Assembly (NCBI GenBank): GCA_002314635.1
Contig: DCGQ01000012.1
Coordinates: 3,690-11,715, forward strand
Direction: 5' to 3'
Source: Clostridiales bacterium UBA1774
GTDB taxonomy: Bacteria; Bacillota; Clostridia; Oscillospirales; Oscillospiraceae
DNA length: 8,026 nucleotides
The notes beneath the pieces are model-generated. The model did no database searches, was not told the DNA's origin, and was given only the letters and a program-made list of their open reading frames with translations. Of the stretch, positions 1 to 6,201 are shown one piece after another (positions within the stretch are counted from its first letter, which is position 1; every line of letters starts with the position of its first letter). A program made the position numbers and the translations under genes.

Positions 1-951
1 CCGGCCATGATGGCCTATAACTTCGGCGCGGCGCTGTTGCGTGCCGTGGGCGATACCCGGCGGCCGCTGCTGTATATGGCCCTTGCCGGTGCGCTGAATG
101 TGCTCCTGAATCTGTTTTTCGTCATCGTCTGCGATATGAGCGTTGCCGGTGTGGCCATTGCCACGGTCGCCAGTCAGCTGCTGTCCTGCTATCTGGTGCT
201 GCGCTGCCTGCGCCGGTCGGACGGCATCTACCGGCTGGGGAAGGGAATGCCCCGGTTTTCCGCGGCACAGTTCCGCAAGCTGCTGGTGATCGGCGTACCT
301 GCCGGGATCCAGGGCAGTCTGTTTTCCATCTCCAATGTGCTGGTGCAGTCCAGCGTCAACTCCTTCGGCGCGGCGGTCATGGCGGGCAATTCCGCCGCAG
401 GCAGCATCGAAGCCTTCGGCTTCTGCGCGCAGGACAGCGTGAATCAGGCCGCCGTCGCATCGGTCAGCCAGAACATGGGGGCCAGAGCCTATGAGCGGAC
501 GAAAAAGGCAGTGCTATTTTGCAGCCTGCTGGAAATCGGGTTCAGCGTGGTGCTGTCCGGCTGCTTCATGCTGTTCCGCGTGCCGCTGCTGAACATCTAC
601 ACCAAGGACACCGCCGCAATCGAAGCGGGCTGCGTCCGGATGCTGGTGCTGGGCGCGGTGTACTTCCTCAACGGAATCCAGAACATGATGACCGGCGCGA
701 TTCGGGGACACGGGTACAGTCTGCTGCCCACGGGCATCACGCTGGTCGGCATCTGCGGCTTCCGCGTGATTTGGATTCTGACGGCGTTCCGTGCCACTCA
801 CAGCCTGATCATCCTGTATCTCAGTTATCCCATCTCCTGGCTGATCACGGCGGCGGCCCAGTATACCTGTTATTTCCTGACGAGAAAGAAAGCGTATCTC
901 AGAAACGAAGCCCAGTATCAGCAGGAACACCCTGCTGAATCGTGCGGATAA
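1..951 (+). CDS. MATE family efflux transporter, C-terminal part (5' end outside window)
   Basis: The reading frame is open to the left edge (codons for Pro-Ala precede the first Met at 7), so this is the 3' part of a longer gene. About 316 codons are present, against roughly 440-460 residues for complete MATE proteins. The visible protein starts in the N-lobe with an NFGAALLRAVGDTRRPL segment typical of the family, then alternates hydrophobic membrane spans with short basic loops. The second lobe begins near FRKLLVIGVPAGIQGSLFS and contains GNSAAGSIEAFGF. The C-terminus is a short hydrophilic tail. MATE proteins sit in the cytoplasmic membrane and export drugs or metabolites in exchange for Na+ or H+; the substrate here cannot be told. 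The Met at 7 is internal to the fold and not a likely start. The TAA stop overlaps the ribosome binding site of the next small gene, suggesting co-transcription. The family call is firm, the substrate is not. Confidence 0.93.
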   Translation, partial: PAMMAYNFGAALLRAVGDTRRPLLYMALAGALNVLLNLFFVIVCDMSVAGVAIATVASQLLSCYLVLRCLRRSDGIYRLGKGMPRFSAAQFRKLLVIGVPAGIQGSLFSISNVLVQSSVNSFGAAVMAGNSAAGSIEAFGFCAQDSVNQAAVASVSQNMGARAYERTKKAVLFCSLLEIGFSVVLSGCFMLFRVPLLNIYTKDTAAIEAGCVRMLVLGAVYFLNGIQNMMTGAIRGHGYSLLPTGITLVGICGFRVIWILTAFRATHSLIILYLSYPISWLITAAAQYTCYFLTRKKAYLRNEAQYQQEHPAESCG

Positions 952-962
952 AGGAGGATATC

Positions 963-1190
963 ATGAAGGAATACGAAATCGTACATGAGATTTTCAACAA
1001 GTGCTCCGGCAATCAGATGCGGGATGTGTTTGTGGAGGAAAGGGAAGTCGAGGATCCGGAAGCCTATGTGCTGAGCAGACACGCGGACAAGGATATCGTC
1101 CTGACGAAGGATGTGCTGGCGGACGGAACGATTCTGATCGATCTGGATCTGAGCGGTTCCCGGCAGCGCTACAGCTTTACGGAAATCTGA
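963..1190 (+). CDS. small acidic protein of unknown function, 75 aa
   Basis: I chose the ATG at 963 because a strong AAGGAGG site lies at 951-957, 5 nt upstream. An in-frame GTG at 942 would place the start inside the MATE gene and has no such site. The 75-residue product starts MKEYEIVHEIFNKCSGNQ and ends in a basic-aromatic QRYSFTEI tail. It is rich in Glu and Asp, has a single Cys (residue 14), and shows no signal peptide or membrane span. The pattern of a predicted helix (residues 3-14), then alternating strands (VFVEEREV, IVLTKDVL, TILIDLDL, RYSFTEI), suggests a small folded alpha/beta protein, not a random ORF. It follows the transporter after 11 nt and is closed by the hairpin at 1204-1238, so it is probably the last gene of that transcript. 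I do not recognise a named family and assign no function. Confidence 0.75.
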   Translation: MKEYEIVHEIFNKCSGNQMRDVFVEEREVEDPEAYVLSRHADKDIVLTKDVLADGTILIDLDLSGSRQRYSFTEI

Positions 1191-1203
1191 AAGAAAAAGA
1201 AAG

Positions 1204-1245
1204 TCCCCTGTGTGCGGTTTCACGCCGTACACAGGGGATGATTTT
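1204..1245. terminator. bidirectional intrinsic terminator between convergent units
   Basis: The arms 1204-1217 and 1225-1238 pair over 14 bp with one G-U wobble around a 7-nt loop. On the + strand the hairpin is followed by TGATTTTAT. On the - strand the complement of the A-rich stretch 1190-1203 gives a T/C-rich tail. It lies 14 nt after the stop of the 75-residue gene and 16 nt beyond the lysA stop, so it can serve both transcripts. Confidence 0.85.
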
Positions 1246-1253
1246 ATACGGGT

Positions 1254-2558
1254 TCAGAGATCCAGCGCGGTCAGATCCTCCGGCGTTTCCCGGCGGACTG
1301 CGATGCGGGACGCACCGTCCTTCAGCATGACAATGGGGGGACGGGGCAGCCGGTTGTAATTGGAGGCCATAGAGTAGTTATAGGCTCCGGTGGTGCAGAC
1401 GGCCAGAATGTCGCCCCGGCAGACGGAGGCGGGCAGCGGCACCGATGGCTGGATGATATCGCCGCTTTCGCAGCAGCGGCCCACCACGTCCGCCACGGTA
1501 TCGTGGGCTTCCGTGATCCGGTTTGCGGCAAGGCAGGTGTAGCGGGATTCGTACAGTGCATAGCGGGGATTGTCCGCCATGCCGCCGTCCACAGAGACAT
1601 AGCGCTTGTAGCCGGTAATGTTCTTCACCGTGCCTACGGTATACAGGGTCATGCCCGCGTCCGCCACAATGCTGCGTCCCGGCTCCATCAGAACGGCAGG
1701 CTCGGGAATGCCCAGCTCCGCGGAATGACGATGGATGACCTGCGCCACCTCGCCGATGCGGGCGGCAATATCCACCGTCCCGTCGGACAGAGTATAGGGC
1801 ACCCCATAGCCGCCGCCCAGATTCAGCTGTCGAACCGTATAGCCGGTAATATCCCGGATGTGGGCGATGTAATCCAGCATCACCGCGGCGGCACGCTGGA
1901 ACACATCTTCACCGAAAACCTGAGAGCCTACATGACAGTGGATGCCGGTCAGCTCCAGTGCCGGCTGCTGAAGAAGCAGCTTGACCGCCTCATCCGCCTG
2001 CCCGGTCTCGATGGCGATGCCGAACTTGGAGTCCACCCGGCCGGTGTCCACGGCGGCATAGGTGTGGGGGTCGATGCCCGGGGTCACGCGAAGCTGCACC
2101 TTCTGCGTGAGGTTCATTTCCCGGGCAATCCGGGATACTGCCAGCAGCTCCTCCACATCGTCCAGAATGAAATATCCCACGCCGTTTTCCATGGCGTAAC
2201 GGATATCCGCATCGGTTTTGTTGTTCCCGTGGAAAAAGACCCGGCTCATGTCGCAGCCGCTGAGAAGAGCAGTCCGAAGCTCTCCGCAGGAGACCACATC
2301 CAGTCCCATGCCCTCGGACGCAACGATCCGGCACAGCTCCTTGAAGGAATTGGCCTTGCTGGCATAGCAGGGCAGGGAATCGGGGGAAAAGTGCGCCTGA
2401 AACGCATCCAGATAGACGCGGCAGTTATGGCGCAGCCGCGCTTCGTCCATCAGGTACAGGGGGGTTCCGTATTGCTCTGCCAGTGCGGCAGTGTCCATTC
2501 CGGCAAAGGTCAGGTGTCCGTTTGCACCGACACCGATATTTCCACAGACAAATTCCAT
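1254..2558 (-). CDS. lysA: diaminopimelate decarboxylase
   Basis: This PLP enzyme decarboxylates meso-2,6-diaminopimelate to L-lysine, the last step of lysine synthesis, in the cytoplasm. The 434-residue length fits the family. It shows the fold-type III (alanine-racemase-like) barrel followed by a beta domain. The PLP lysine is in YASKAN (Lys68), HCHVGSQ is at 207-213, the phosphate-binding GGGYG at 248-252, EPGR at 292-295, CESGD at 363-367 with the catalytic Cys363, and GAYNYSMAS at 391-399 with the cofactor-side Tyr393. The ATG is preceded by AAGGGG overlapping the stop codon of ddh, 12 nt away, so it is the last gene of the dapA-dapB-ddh-lysA operon. All key residues are intact, so it should be active. 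The product, lysine, is the ligand of the riboswitch at the head of the operon. Confidence 0.97.
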   Translation of the reverse strand: MEFVCGNIGVGANGHLTFAGMDTAALAEQYGTPLYLMDEARLRHNCRVYLDAFQAHFSPDSLPCYASKANSFKELCRIVASEGMGLDVVSCGELRTALLSGCDMSRVFFHGNNKTDADIRYAMENGVGYFILDDVEELLAVSRIAREMNLTQKVQLRVTPGIDPHTYAAVDTGRVDSKFGIAIETGQADEAVKLLLQQPALELTGIHCHVGSQVFGEDVFQRAAAVMLDYIAHIRDITGYTVRQLNLGGGYGVPYTLSDGTVDIAARIGEVAQVIHRHSAELGIPEPAVLMEPGRSIVADAGMTLYTVGTVKNITGYKRYVSVDGGMADNPRYALYESRYTCLAANRITEAHDTVADVVGRCCESGDIIQPSVPLPASVCRGDILAVCTTGAYNYSMASNYNRLPRPPIVMLKDGASRIAVRRETPEDLTALDL

Positions 2559-2570
2559 GATCTAAGCCCC

Positions 2571-3548
2571 TTACAGCAGTTTCTTCCGCAGCTCCGCACC
2601 GGATAGGGCGGACAGGTCTGCGGGTGCAACGTCAAATATGGTCTTGCAGCCGGTGTCGCCCCGGCGGTTCATGCGTACCACCGCTCTGGCCAGTGCGACC
2701 AGAACCCCGGCGGTAAACTCCGGGTTGGAGTCCAGCTTCAGGCTGAACTCTACGGTGTGTTGATGCTCGGCATGGAGACCGGTGCTGCCGCTGCGGATGA
2801 CCTGACCGCCGTGGGGCAGCTCCCGATGGTTCTTTTGCATCTCCTCCGCAGTAATGAAGGTGACGCTGGTATCATAATCGGCAAAGTAGTTGGGCATGGT
2901 CACGATGGCCTGCCGGATCGCGTCCCGATCTGCGCCGTCTGCCGCCACCACATAGCATTCCCGGGTGTGCTTCTGTCTGGTGCTGAGTGCGGGGTTTGCG
3001 CCGCTGCGGACGGCCTCCAGCGTCTCCGGAACGGGGACGGTGTACTGCCGTGCGTCCAGCACGCCGGGGATCCGGCGGATGGCGTCGGAATGACCCTGAC
3101 TGACGCCCCGGCCCCAGAAGGTGTAATCCTGCCCGTCGGGCAGGGCGGCGGAGGCATACAGCCGCGCCAGAGAGAACAGACCCGGATCCCAGCCGCCGGA
3201 GATCAGTGCGGTGTGGCCGGAGGCTTTGGCGGCAGCATCCACCCGGTCGAAATGCTCGGGGATCCGGGCATGGGTGTCAAAGCTGTCCACCACATTGCAG
3301 AGCGCGGCTGTCTGCGGCGTCTGCTCCGGCAGGTCGGTGGCGCTTCCGGCGCAGAGGATCACCGCGTCCAGCTTGTCCGCGTGCTGTGCAAGGGATGCGG
3401 CGGCATAGACCGGCGCACCGGTGAGCGTTTGCAGGGTGTTCGGGTCGCGGCGGGTGAAAACGCCGTAAAGCTCCATGTCCGGGTTCTGCCGGATGGCGCA
3501 TTCCACACCGCGGCCGATATTTCCGTATCCGATAATGGCGAGTTTCAT
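2571..3548 (-). CDS. ddh: meso-diaminopimelate D-dehydrogenase
   Basis: Ddh catalyses the NADPH-dependent reductive amination of L-2-amino-6-oxopimelate (open-chain tetrahydrodipicolinate) to meso-diaminopimelate. This single step replaces the acylated branch of the DAP pathway. The 325-residue protein is close in length to the Corynebacterium enzyme (about 320) and matches it along its length from memory. It has an N-terminal dinucleotide-binding GYGNIGRG (residues 7-14), CAGSATDLPEQ (66-76), the substrate-site SGGWDPG (117-123), WGRGVSQGHSDAIRRI (145-160), PHGG (245-248) and the LDSNPEFTA block (272-280). The start ATG follows GAAGGGA at 3557-3563, 8 nt upstream; dapB ends 15 nt upstream and lysA starts 12 nt downstream. 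Its operon position between dapB and lysA exactly fills the gap between their product and substrate. Nothing is truncated or missing. Confidence 0.96.
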   Translation of the reverse strand: MKLAIIGYGNIGRGVECAIRQNPDMELYGVFTRRDPNTLQTLTGAPVYAAASLAQHADKLDAVILCAGSATDLPEQTPQTAALCNVVDSFDTHARIPEHFDRVDAAAKASGHTALISGGWDPGLFSLARLYASAALPDGQDYTFWGRGVSQGHSDAIRRIPGVLDARQYTVPVPETLEAVRSGANPALSTRQKHTRECYVVAADGADRDAIRQAIVTMPNYFADYDTSVTFITAEEMQKNHRELPHGGQVIRSGSTGLHAEHQHTVEFSLKLDSNPEFTAGVLVALARAVVRMNRRGDTGCKTIFDVAPADLSALSGAELRKKLL

Positions 3549-3563
3549 GGTGATAATCCCTTC

Positions 3564-4313
3564 TCAGTCGCCCAGCAGACTGTGCATATCATACAGCCCC
3601 GGCGCTTTCCCTTCGCAAAGGAAGGCAGCGGCAGCCAGCGCGCCCTCGGCAAACAGGGCGCGGCTGTGTGCTTCATGCTTCAAGGTGATGGTCTGATTCT
3701 GAGTGCCGATCAGAACCGTGTGTTCGCCTACGATGTTGCCCATGCGGATGGCGTGAATGCCGATGTCGTTAGGCTGACGCTTTCCCGCGCCGCTGCGCCC
3801 GGTGATGACCTCCGCGTCCGGACGGACGGTTTTCAGTGCGTCGGCAATGGCAAGGGCAGTACCGCTGGGCGCGTCCAGCTTCCGGTCGTGGTGCGCTTCC
3901 ACGATTTCGATCTCCGCATCCGGCATGGCGGCGGCGGCTTTCTTCGCCAGCTCGATCAGCAGCGCCACACCCACGGAGAAGTTGGCGGCGAAGAACAGGG
4001 GAATGGACTGGGCGGCCTGCCGGATGGCGGCCTTTTCCTCCTCGGTCTGCCCGGTGGTGGCCAGCACCAGCGGAAGCTGATGCTTCACGGCAAAATCCAG
4101 CAGGGGGAGGGTATTGGCATGGTGGCTGAAATCGATCACGCAGTCCACATCGGTGACTGCTTCATCAAAGCTTTTGGCACAGGCAATGGGAGTGTTCTGC
4201 CAGCCGAAGGCATCCACACCGGCGACAGCTTCCGCGCCCCGGCACCCGGCTTCGCAGAGGTTATACAGCTCGCGGCCCATATGACCGCCCAGACCGCTGA
4301 TGAGTATCCGCAT
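3564..4313 (-). CDS. dapB: 4-hydroxy-tetrahydrodipicolinate reductase
   Basis: DapB reduces the DapA product, 4-hydroxy-tetrahydrodipicolinate, to tetrahydrodipicolinate with NAD(P)H. The 249-residue length is usual for Firmicutes. The N-terminal Rossmann domain has GLGGHMGR (7-14) and the ATTGQT turn (85-90). The C-terminal substrate domain carries the signature EAHHDRKLDAPSGTA (139-153), with the catalytic His pair 141-142, Lys145 and the PSGTA loop. The glycine motif is slightly degenerate (GxGGxMGR, with His in place of the usual Lys or Arg), which is common in this family. The start ATG is set by a strong AAGGAGG at 4321-4327, 7 nt upstream, which overlaps the dapA stop codon and implies coupled translation. 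It is the second gene of the lysine operon. Confidence 0.96.
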   Translation of the reverse strand: MRILISGLGGHMGRELYNLCEAGCRGAEAVAGVDAFGWQNTPIACAKSFDEAVTDVDCVIDFSHHANTLPLLDFAVKHQLPLVLATTGQTEEEKAAIRQAAQSIPLFFAANFSVGVALLIELAKKAAAAMPDAEIEIVEAHHDRKLDAPSGTALAIADALKTVRPDAEVITGRSGAGKRQPNDIGIHAIRMGNIVGEHTVLIGTQNQTITLKHEAHSRALFAEGALAAAAFLCEGKAPGLYDMHSLLGD

Positions 4314-4325
4314 ATCCGTACCTCC

Positions 4326-5210
4326 TTAAATCAGGCCCTGCTGCCGCATCAGGTTTTTCAGAACCTCCTCGTGGGCGGGTTCCATGGCGGTCAGCGGCAG
4401 GCGGAGATAATTCTCGCACCAGCCCATGGCGCTCATGGCGGCCTTCACGGGAATCGGGTTCACTTCGCTGAACAGCGCATTGATCAGCGGCAGGTATTTG
4501 CACTGGAGGGCAGCGGCTTCCTGCGTCTTGCCCTCGAACCACAGATGGCACATCCGGGAGGTCTCCTTCGGCATCACATTGCTGAGCACGGAGATCACAC
4601 CGCTGCCGCCCATGCTGAGGATGGGAATGACCTGATCGTCATTGCCGGAATAAATGGCCAGCTTGTCGCCCACCAGCGCGAAGGCCTCCACGATCTTGGA
4701 GATGTTGCCGTTGGCTTCCTTGATGCCCACGATGTTGGGGTGCTCCGCCAGTGCGGCATAGGTGGAAGGCTCGATGCCCACACCGGTGCGGGACGGTACA
4801 TTATAAAGGATGATCGGCTTGTCCACCGCATCGGCAATGGCGTTATACATGGCGATCAGGCCCTTCTGCGTGGCCTTGTTATAGTAGGGCGTGACCACCA
4901 GCAGCCCGTCCACGCCCAGCTCGCAGGCAAATTTGCTGAGGGAAATGGCATAGTCCGTATCATTGGAGCCGGTACCGGCAATGATGGGTACCCGGTGCGC
5001 TGCCCGCTCCACGCTGAAGCGGAGCACTTCACGATGCTCCTCGTCGCTGAGGGTGGAGCCTTCGCCGGTGGTTCCGGCGATGACCAGCGCATCAATACCC
5101 TCGTTGATCTGCCAGTCAATCAGTCTGCCAAAGGTTTCATAATCCACCCCGTCAGCCGTGGTGGGGGTTATCAGTGCAGTAGCGGCACCGCGAAAAATCG
5201 TATTCTTCAT
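4326..5210 (-). CDS. dapA: 4-hydroxy-tetrahydrodipicolinate synthase
   Basis: DapA condenses pyruvate with L-aspartate-4-semialdehyde, the committed step towards DAP and lysine. The 294-residue TIM barrel has family-typical length. Visible active-site residues are the GTTGEG loop (46-51), Tyr110 in TPYYNK, Tyr136 in LYNVPSRTG with Arg141, and the Schiff-base lysine Lys164 in GIKEANG. These match Tyr107, Tyr133, Arg138 and Lys161 of the E. coli enzyme. The SGN motif is at 188-190. The start ATG follows GGGAGGA (5218-5224 region), about 7 nt upstream. It is the first gene of the operon, directly behind the riboswitch terminator, so it is the most immediate target of lysine control. Aspartate kinase and aspartate-semialdehyde dehydrogenase are not in this window and must lie elsewhere. 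Confidence 0.97.
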   Translation of the reverse strand: MKNTIFRGAATALITPTTADGVDYETFGRLIDWQINEGIDALVIAGTTGEGSTLSDEEHREVLRFSVERAAHRVPIIAGTGSNDTDYAISLSKFACELGVDGLLVVTPYYNKATQKGLIAMYNAIADAVDKPIILYNVPSRTGVGIEPSTYAALAEHPNIVGIKEANGNISKIVEAFALVGDKLAIYSGNDDQVIPILSMGGSGVISVLSNVMPKETSRMCHLWFEGKTQEAAALQCKYLPLINALFSEVNPIPVKAAMSAMGWCENYLRLPLTAMEPAHEEVLKNLMRQQGLI

Positions 5211-5250
5211 ATCTGGTTCCTCCCGTATCTATATGGTTTATAGTTTAGCA

Positions 5251-5291
5251 AAATAAAAAAGCACAGTCAATGCGAAAAGCATCAGCTGCAC
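5251..5291 (-). terminator. riboswitch-controlled intrinsic terminator before dapA
   Basis: Read on the - strand, the arms 5291-5279 and 5273-5261 form a 13-bp stem with one C-A mismatch and several G-U pairs around a 5-nt loop, followed by a U tract (5260-5251, TTTTTTATTT). It sits between the lysine aptamer and the dapA ribosome binding site, the position expected of the expression platform of a transcription-terminating riboswitch. Confidence 0.88.
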
Positions 5292-5343
5292 CTGTTACAG
5301 ACCCACTTTCCCAATCCCGACAATGAGCGGGCGAAACGGATCG

Positions 5344-5518
5344 TGCAATCAATTCATAGCTCTCCGCAGCTGCGACAGTCAAACGGATGTTCTCCGTTTG
5401 CCCAGGACCGGGCGGCGAGGCCGATCCTTCGGCAGCGGCCCCTTTCTCTGCGGAAACGGCTTCGCCGGCCTTCCGCCGCAGGTACTGATGACAACTGCAC
5501 CTCTATCTTTTAATTGCA
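5344..5518 (-). ncRNA. lysine riboswitch (L-box) aptamer, leader of dapA-dapB-ddh-lysA
   Basis: The - strand leader shows the conserved L-box elements in the right order: AGAGGTGC (5504-5497), AGTA (5486-5483), GAAAGGGG (5446-5439), GCCGAAGG (5433-5426), CTGGG (5405-5401), CTGTCGC (5378-5372) and GGAGAGCTAT (5365-5356). The ends pair as P1: 5518-5510 with 5352-5344, nine pairs with one G-U. A hairpin AAACGGA/TCCGTTT (5399-5393 with 5387-5381) fits one of the peripheral arms. The length, about 175 nt, is typical of this class. A terminator follows 52 nt downstream, so binding of L-lysine is predicted to favour early termination. This is an established RNA class placed before an expected target, so the call is strong although no covariance-model score is available. 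Confidence 0.95.
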
Positions 5519-5533
5519 TATTGAATTAGATGC

Positions 5534-5562
5534 ATTATAGCAGGGCCGGTTCATTTTGTACA
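5534..5562 (-). promoter_or_regulatory. promoter of the lysine operon (extended -10)
   Basis: On the - strand a perfect TATAAT (5539-5534) is preceded by TGC, making an extended -10 element. A weak -35, TGTACA (5562-5557, 4 of 6 matches to TTGACA), lies exactly 17 bp upstream. Transcription would begin near 5527, about 9 nt before the riboswitch P1 helix, which agrees well with the leader boundaries. Confidence 0.85.
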
Positions 5563-5580
5563 GCATAATTTTGTACAAAA
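5553..5580. promoter_or_regulatory. candidate operator: TTTTGTACAAAA palindrome plus direct half copy
   Basis: Bases 5569-5580 form a perfect 12-bp palindrome, TTTTGTACAAAA. The ten bases ATTTTGTACA at 5553-5562 are repeated exactly at 5568-5577, an offset of 15 bp. The left copy contains the -35 hexamer of the dapA promoter and the palindrome is immediately upstream of it. This geometry fits a repressor or activator site, but no binding protein can be assigned from sequence. Confidence 0.45.
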
Positions 5581-5760
5581 TGGGACGGGGCAAAAAGCAG
5601 AAAGCTGGAACAAGTGACAAGGGCGAAACAAAGCGGGCCGAAAAGCGAAGCCTACAAAATAATGAAATAAAATACCTGATATGCGTGGAATAAGTCCGGA
5701 AAGTGTGCAAAAAATGCGAAATTTCGGCGAGATTACGTATGAAAAATAGCATTTTCGGTC
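5581..5760. other. non-coding spacer between the two divergent promoters
   Basis: About 180 bp with no convincing gene on either strand. The + strand is purine- and A-rich. Two symmetric elements stand out: a perfect palindrome CGAAATTTCG at 5717-5726, and an imperfect GAAAA...TTTTC inverted repeat at 5741-5756 directly upstream of the -35 box of the regulator gene. Either could be a regulator site; neither has other support. Confidence 0.5.
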
Positions 5761-5788
5761 TTGACATGACGCACTTCCGTGTTATAAT
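5761..5788 (+). promoter_or_regulatory. near-perfect consensus promoter of the winged-helix regulator gene
   Basis: TTGACA at 5761-5766 and TATAAT at 5783-5788 are both perfect hexamers with a 16-bp spacer. Transcription would start near 5795, giving a leader of about 45 nt before the ATG at 5841. An inverted repeat ACGCA (5769-5773) / TGCGT (5788-5792) lies between the boxes and over the end of the -10, well placed for autorepression. Confidence 0.9.
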
Positions 5789-5840
5789 GCGTTATATCAA
5801 AAGAATAGACAGCGGTTTTGCCGTAGAATGGAGGTATTCG

Positions 5841-6134
5841 ATGAAAATACAGAAAACCGGGTTGTTCGGGTCGAAAGAATACCATTTCCTGCACTGGCTG
5901 AGCGAGAAGGAACGGGAGCTTGGACGGGGAGAAGCAATCAGCAGCTCGCAGGAACGGCTGGCGTTGGAGTGCGGCAGCAGTCCTACCACGGTCAATAAAT
6001 GGCTCCAGGCGCTGAACCGTGCCGGATGTGTGGAGCAGCGGAAGAAAGGCAGCTACCAGATTACCGATACAGGACGTCAGGTCATTGCAAAAATGCATGA
6101 GCTGGAGTCGCTGGTAGTCAATCGAGAAAAATAA
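5841..6134 (+). CDS. small winged helix-turn-helix transcriptional regulator, 97 aa
   Basis: The start at 5841 has TGGAGGT at 5829-5835. Longer in-frame starts upstream would reach through the promoter at 5761-5788 and are rejected. The 97-residue protein is a DNA-binding domain with little else. A predicted helix at 14-27 is followed by the helix-turn-helix (about 36-60: SSSQERLALECGSSPTTVNK, then WLQALNRAG). A beta wing with basic residues (VEQRKKGSYQITDTG, 64-78) and a final helix (79-92) probably make the dimer contact. No ligand-binding or sensor domain is present. This resembles MarR/GntR-type winged helices, but I cannot name a subfamily. It lies between the lysine operon and the glycyl-radical genes, transcribed toward the latter. 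Control of its own promoter and of the activase/GRE unit is the simplest guess; the divergent dapA promoter is an alternative target. Confidence 0.85.
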   Translation: MKIQKTGLFGSKEYHFLHWLSEKERELGRGEAISSSQERLALECGSSPTTVNKWLQALNRAGCVEQRKKGSYQITDTGRQVIAKMHELESLVVNREK

Positions 6135-6139
6135 GTGAT

Positions 6140-6177
6140 GCGGTGGGGAGCTTTGTGTTCTCCATCGCTTTTCATTT
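6140..6177 (+). terminator. intrinsic terminator after the regulator gene
   Basis: The arms 6140-6150 and 6158-6168 form 11 continuous pairs (some G-U) around a 7-nt loop, followed by TTTTCATTT. It begins 5 nt after the regulator stop codon and separates that transcript from the activase gene, which has its own promoter. Confidence 0.75.
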
Positions 6178-6201
6178 CCCCGAAAAGGCCTCGGAATGAG
6201 A

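Noticed and set aside
1503..2606. Open frame of 367 codons on the + strand, antisense to lysA
   Set aside because: It is fully within lysA on the opposite strand, with no ribosome binding site and no recognisable motif.
2757..5243. Very long open frame (828 codons) on the + strand, antisense to ddh, dapB and dapA
   Set aside because: It spans three well-supported opposite-strand genes and their gaps, has low-complexity His/Gly/Gln-rich content and no domain. It is a by-product of GC-rich codon usage.
5211..5530. T-box or SAM riboswitch as an alternative for the dapA leader
   Set aside because: The AGAGGTGC, GCCGAAGG, CTGTCGC and GAGAGCTAT elements in order match the lysine L-box, and there is no T-box TGG bulge motif or S-box core.
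5510..5767. 85-codon frame on the - strand in the divergent intergenic region
   Set aside because: It would overlap the dapA promoter, the start of the riboswitch and the -35 of the regulator promoter, and shows no conserved pattern.
5703..6134. Longer, 143-residue version of the winged-helix regulator
   Set aside because: The extra N-terminus would be encoded across a perfect TTGACA/TATAAT promoter, and the ATG at 5841 has a good ribosome binding site.
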